Shown in pieces: positions 60,876 through 64,000 of a stretch of 64,000 nt of DNA. Made by a program: the position numbers and the translations under genes. Source of the DNA: Sorex araneus. Its lineage: Eukaryota; Chordata; Mammalia; Eulipotyphla; Soricidae. A model generated the notes under the pieces. It ran no database searches. It was given only the letters and a program-made list of their open reading frames with translations, and was not told where the DNA came from. Position 1 is the first letter of the stretch; each line of letters starts with the position of its first letter. Location: the NCBI RefSeq assembly GCF_027595985.1, contig NC_073303.1, positions 185,092,670 through 185,156,669 of the forward strand. The letters are read 5' to 3'.

Positions 60876-61445
60876 TAAATAAATAAAAAATCAAAAATTG
60901 AGAAGCAAAATGATTTTTATTGATAATGAATTATGACATAGTGATCTCACATAATATTTTTCAATCAATTACTTAGAAATTCTGCTAGAGCCAAATCACA
61001 TTTTTAAGACTCTTTATGAATAATCATAAAAACAAAGTCTAGAACTTCTCACTGGCAGGGAATTATATTTATGGATTTCAAATATAAATAATAAACTGAA
61101 TTACCTAAAGCATGGGACGATTAATGAAATGAGTCCACAACGCTTTTGTGGAAACTCAGATACTAGGGCTGATTGATTTTTTTATGTTAGAAAACAATAA
61201 AAATGTTTTCAGACTACTGAGGAATATTTAGAGTAGTTATTATGACTACTCATATGGTAATTATGTGGTAATAACTTCAAGAAACAGCAGATTTTATTTT
61301 AAATTGAGTTATTAAAATATTCAATTATGTTTTCTATTGGTCAAGAAAAACCTTTAAAATAGAGATGCAGAGCTTAAGAAAATCTTATTTTTCTTGATAA
61401 AATCTGTCAAATAAATACCTTAATATTTATTTACTTTATAACAAT
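60876..61445. other. Unique AT-rich sequence
   Basis: Nothing recognised. Confidence 0.5.
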
Positions 61446-61544
61446 TGTGGAGATATGGTACTCAAAACTTTTTACCGAAGATGAAAACTGGGTTGACCGC
61501 ATGCAAAGCAAATACCTTACCCACTGTGCTATCTCTCAGGCCCT
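61446..61544 (-). mobile_element. SINE head fragment
   Basis: Reverse copy keeping mainly the tRNA-like part (gggttgaccgcatgcaaagc, cccactgtgctatctctc). Confidence 0.75.
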
Positions 61545-61728
61545 TACAAAATGTTTCCTAAAATATAATGGCATTTATTTTTTACACAGTCTAACAGTAA
61601 TTTTTCTATTCCATGTATCTATTTATACTCAATAATTTCCACACAGAGGTGTTCAACTTTAAGTCCTTCATTGAACATTCGACGAATTTAATTTATTGAG
61701 CAAATTTAATTAAGAGATATTCAGGGCA

Positions 61729-61770
<42 letters not shown>

Positions 61771-62145
61771 GTTAACCTCACTAAGAATGCACATTAATGA
61801 ATCAAAAAATCTGCTACCTCTCAGAGGTTGAGAACATAAAAAATTTTATTTAGAATATTATGCTAGAATACATAAATATGCAACAGTAATGTCTTTAAAG
61901 ACAGTAACTGAATAAGAGTTCTTTTCAGATCACCATAAACTAAAATTCCATGTGAAATACTTAAATTTTATCTCTCAAGTCATCATAAAATGTGTGGCAG
62001 CTTATTATTATGTCTGTTTATTGGAAAGTAGCTAAACTTTAGAGAGACTAGGGCATTTGCTCACTCTTGCTACTTTAAATATGAAACTTGAAATATAAGT
62101 GGAGTGTATTTTACCTCTTCAATTTTGCATATTCTTATGCATTAT
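61545..62145. other. Unique sequence with (GT)n
   Basis: (GT)n at 61733-61768; otherwise nothing recognised. Confidence 0.6.
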
Positions 62146-62323
62146 TGTTTTGTTTCATTTTGTTTGGGGGCCACACCTGGCAGTATTCTGAGATTACTCC
62201 TGGCCCTGCACTTAAGAATCACTTTTGGTGCTCTTCCCAGGACACTTTGGGATGCTAATAGAACCCAGCTGGCAGTATGTGAGGCAAATGCTTTACTCAC
62301 TGTACTATTGCTCTGGTGCCTTT
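62146..62323 (-). mobile_element. Type A SINE, diverged
   Basis: Reverse copy: tttgggggccacacctggc, ctggccctgcacttaag and ctgtactattgctctgg. Confidence 0.85.
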
Positions 62324-62625
62324 TGCACGGTATTTTTATTGAAAAGTTCTACTTCACAAATAAAGCAATAATAAGCTCCTAATCTCTATGAACAAATAAT
62401 AGAGGTTAGTAGATACTCGAGGCAAGTAATTTGAGTACAATGGGAAAGAGCAACTCAATTGTATGAGAGTAGAAAACAATATAGTTTGCGAGATGTTTAA
62501 TCATAATGATGTGAACCTAAACCTTATATGATGTAGTAAGCCTAAAACATTGAGATATATATATTTTTTAACTAAAGAAATTAGTTCTATTCCAAATAGG
62601 TAAAAATAAAGCTTATATTCTATTC
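62324..62625. other. Unique sequence
   Basis: Nothing recognised. Confidence 0.5.
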
Positions 62626-62793
62626 AGAGGGGGAGTGGGACGGGGAAATATCTGGCAGTGCTTGGATCTTCTAGCTCTACACTCAGGGATCATTCCTGGT
62701 GGGCTGAGGGAACCATATGGGATGCTGGGAACAAACTCAGGTTGGCTGTCTTCAAGGAAAGCATCTTAACAGTTGTATGACTATTTAGGTCCC
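62626..62793 (-). mobile_element. Type A SINE, diverged
   Basis: Reverse copy: cactcagggatcattcctgg, accatatgggatgctggg and a head trace. Confidence 0.8.
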
Positions 62794-62819
62794 AGTTATA
62801 CTGTTGGGCAGACAAAATA

Positions 62820-62930
62820 GTCCAAAGAGCTGTAGCACAGCCTAGCAGGCTCAGGACACCAGATTAGGCTTTGATCCCACTTGGAGACTCCAATATCCCC
62901 TGTCATAACCCTGGTGGTTCTGATGACCCT
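62820..62930 (+). mobile_element. Degenerate SINE fragment
   Basis: caaagagctgtagcacagcc resembles a head; it is followed by the type B insertion. Confidence 0.45.
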
Positions 62931-62943
62931 AGTGCCACTAAGT

Positions 62944-63189
62944 CACTGTCACTGTCCTCCCGTTTGTTCATCGATCTGCTCGAGCGGGCACCAGTAATGT
63001 CTCCATTGTGAGACTTGTTGTTACTGTTTTGGTCATAGCGAATACACCTCAGGTAGCTTGCCAGGCTCTGCCATTTGGGTAGGATACTCTCGGAAACTTG
63101 CCAGGCTTTCCGAGAGGGACGGAGGAATCAAACCTGGGTCGGCCGCAGGCAAGGCAAACACCCTGTCAGCTGTGCTATCATTCCAGTCC
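62944..63189 (-). mobile_element. Type B SINE, full length and well preserved
   Basis: Reverse copy from cactgtcactgtcctcccg to ctatcattccagtcc with a clear B box. A 13-bp duplication with one mismatch (agtgccactaagt / agtggcactaagt) lies at 62931-62943 and 63190-63202. Confidence 0.95.
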
Positions 63190-63202
63190 AGTGGCACTAA
63201 GT

Positions 63203-64000
63203 AGATCGTCCAAAATAAGCACGAAAGACTACATTCAGAAGGCATATATTTCTTTTAATTAACTGTTCTTGTTTAAGGAAAATTAGTAGGTAATTAATAT
63301 TCCTATTGAAATATTATTGTATTTTAACAGACTAAATTAAAAATAAAAGTAAATCATTATGTCCACCTGAAATCATTCCAAAGATTTGAAAGAAATCTTT
63401 CAAAATATCAACAAGTCTCTAGGTGCAATGCAGATCACAATTAAATTGCATTCTGGACCTTGAAATAAATGGTTAAAGACATATGATATATCTAAAACTA
63501 ACTGTATAATTGTGATGAGAGCTTTAAAAACGTGATGTGCACAACTCAAAAACTTAGGGAAGAAAAGGAGACTGAAACTATCAAGAAAGGAAGGATATTG
63601 AAAAAAAAATCTACTGAGAATTTTGATTTCACAGACCTTATGAAGTAAACAGCTTCACACATATAAGAGCCTGATATTGCACTTAACAGTTTCACAAGCT
63701 CTTTTTAATAAGCCTAAATGGGAAGAATAAAGACAATGTGTTAGACACTACAGAACTAAGTCATGCCTTCTACTAAAGAATGATGAAAAATCCCTGAGAA
63801 ATAAAGGAATTAATAAAATGATAGAGATGATTATGAAAGAAAAAGAGAATCAATCTAAAACTTAAAAATTCAATGATACTACTTCAGTATCATTGAGTTG
63901 ATATCGTGAAAAGCATTGAATTAGAGGCCATTCTTCATTGCTATTAATAAAAGCACATCTTGAAAATCAAAATGTAACAAATGAAGTACAGTATCAAATT
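63203..64000. other. Unique AT-rich sequence to window end
   Basis: Nothing recognised. Confidence 0.5.

Overview
This is non-coding mammalian DNA, almost certainly from a shrew (Soricidae, most like Sorex araneus). The evidence is its repeats. About forty copies of a tRNA-headed SINE occur that I recognise as the Sorex SINE family. There are also two long copies and one tail fragment of an RTE-clade LINE whose translation resembles RTE elements of parasitic nematodes. The DNA is AT-rich. I found no intact protein-coding gene; the window reads as gene desert or the inside of a very large intron. The only candidate host exon is an 84-nt block at 58599-58682.

Layout. 0-9.5 kb: SINEs, an ancient L1 fragment, two mini-RTE elements, an L1-tailed non-autonomous retroposon and a long unique stretch (5-7.5 kb). 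9.6-10.7 kb: antisense L1 ORF2 debris joined to a short L1-tailed element, then a SINE. 12.1-15.3 kb: RTE copy 1, inserted in an old SINE with an 11-bp target duplication. 18.4-18.85 kb: UBE2V2 processed pseudogene on the minus strand. 20.4-26.3 kb: two independent solo LTRs, both minus strand, with degenerate SINEs and an L1 tail between them. 26.3-29 kb: mostly unique. 29.4-30.7 kb: 5'-truncated L1 with ORF2 C-terminus and 3' UTR. 32.2-36.2 kb: a long AT-rich interval with few repeats. 36.2-39.3 kb: RTE copy 2. 41.9-43.9 kb: an old L1 interrupted by a SINE and a third solo LTR. 44.7-45.7 kb: an L1-tailed mini-element with tandem GC-rich 5' units. 46-64 kb: scattered SINEs, another L1-tailed retroposon, an RTE tail, microsatellites and unique AT-rich DNA.

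How the parts relate. Two SINE types share one tRNA-like head. Type A ends in an A-rich tail, as expected for L1 mobilisation. Type B has a body that matches the RTE 5' leader and a 3' end that matches the end of the RTE reading frame plus its short tandem tail, as expected for RTE mobilisation. Two headless elements near 2.4-3.1 kb carry only RTE leader plus RTE 3' end and look like the missing intermediate. Both RTE copies, and one SINE pair at 56 kb, begin with an antisense module inside the same insertion, which points to a recurrent 5'-end template-switch or twin-priming process. All assignments come from reading the sequence and from family knowledge; no database search was possible.
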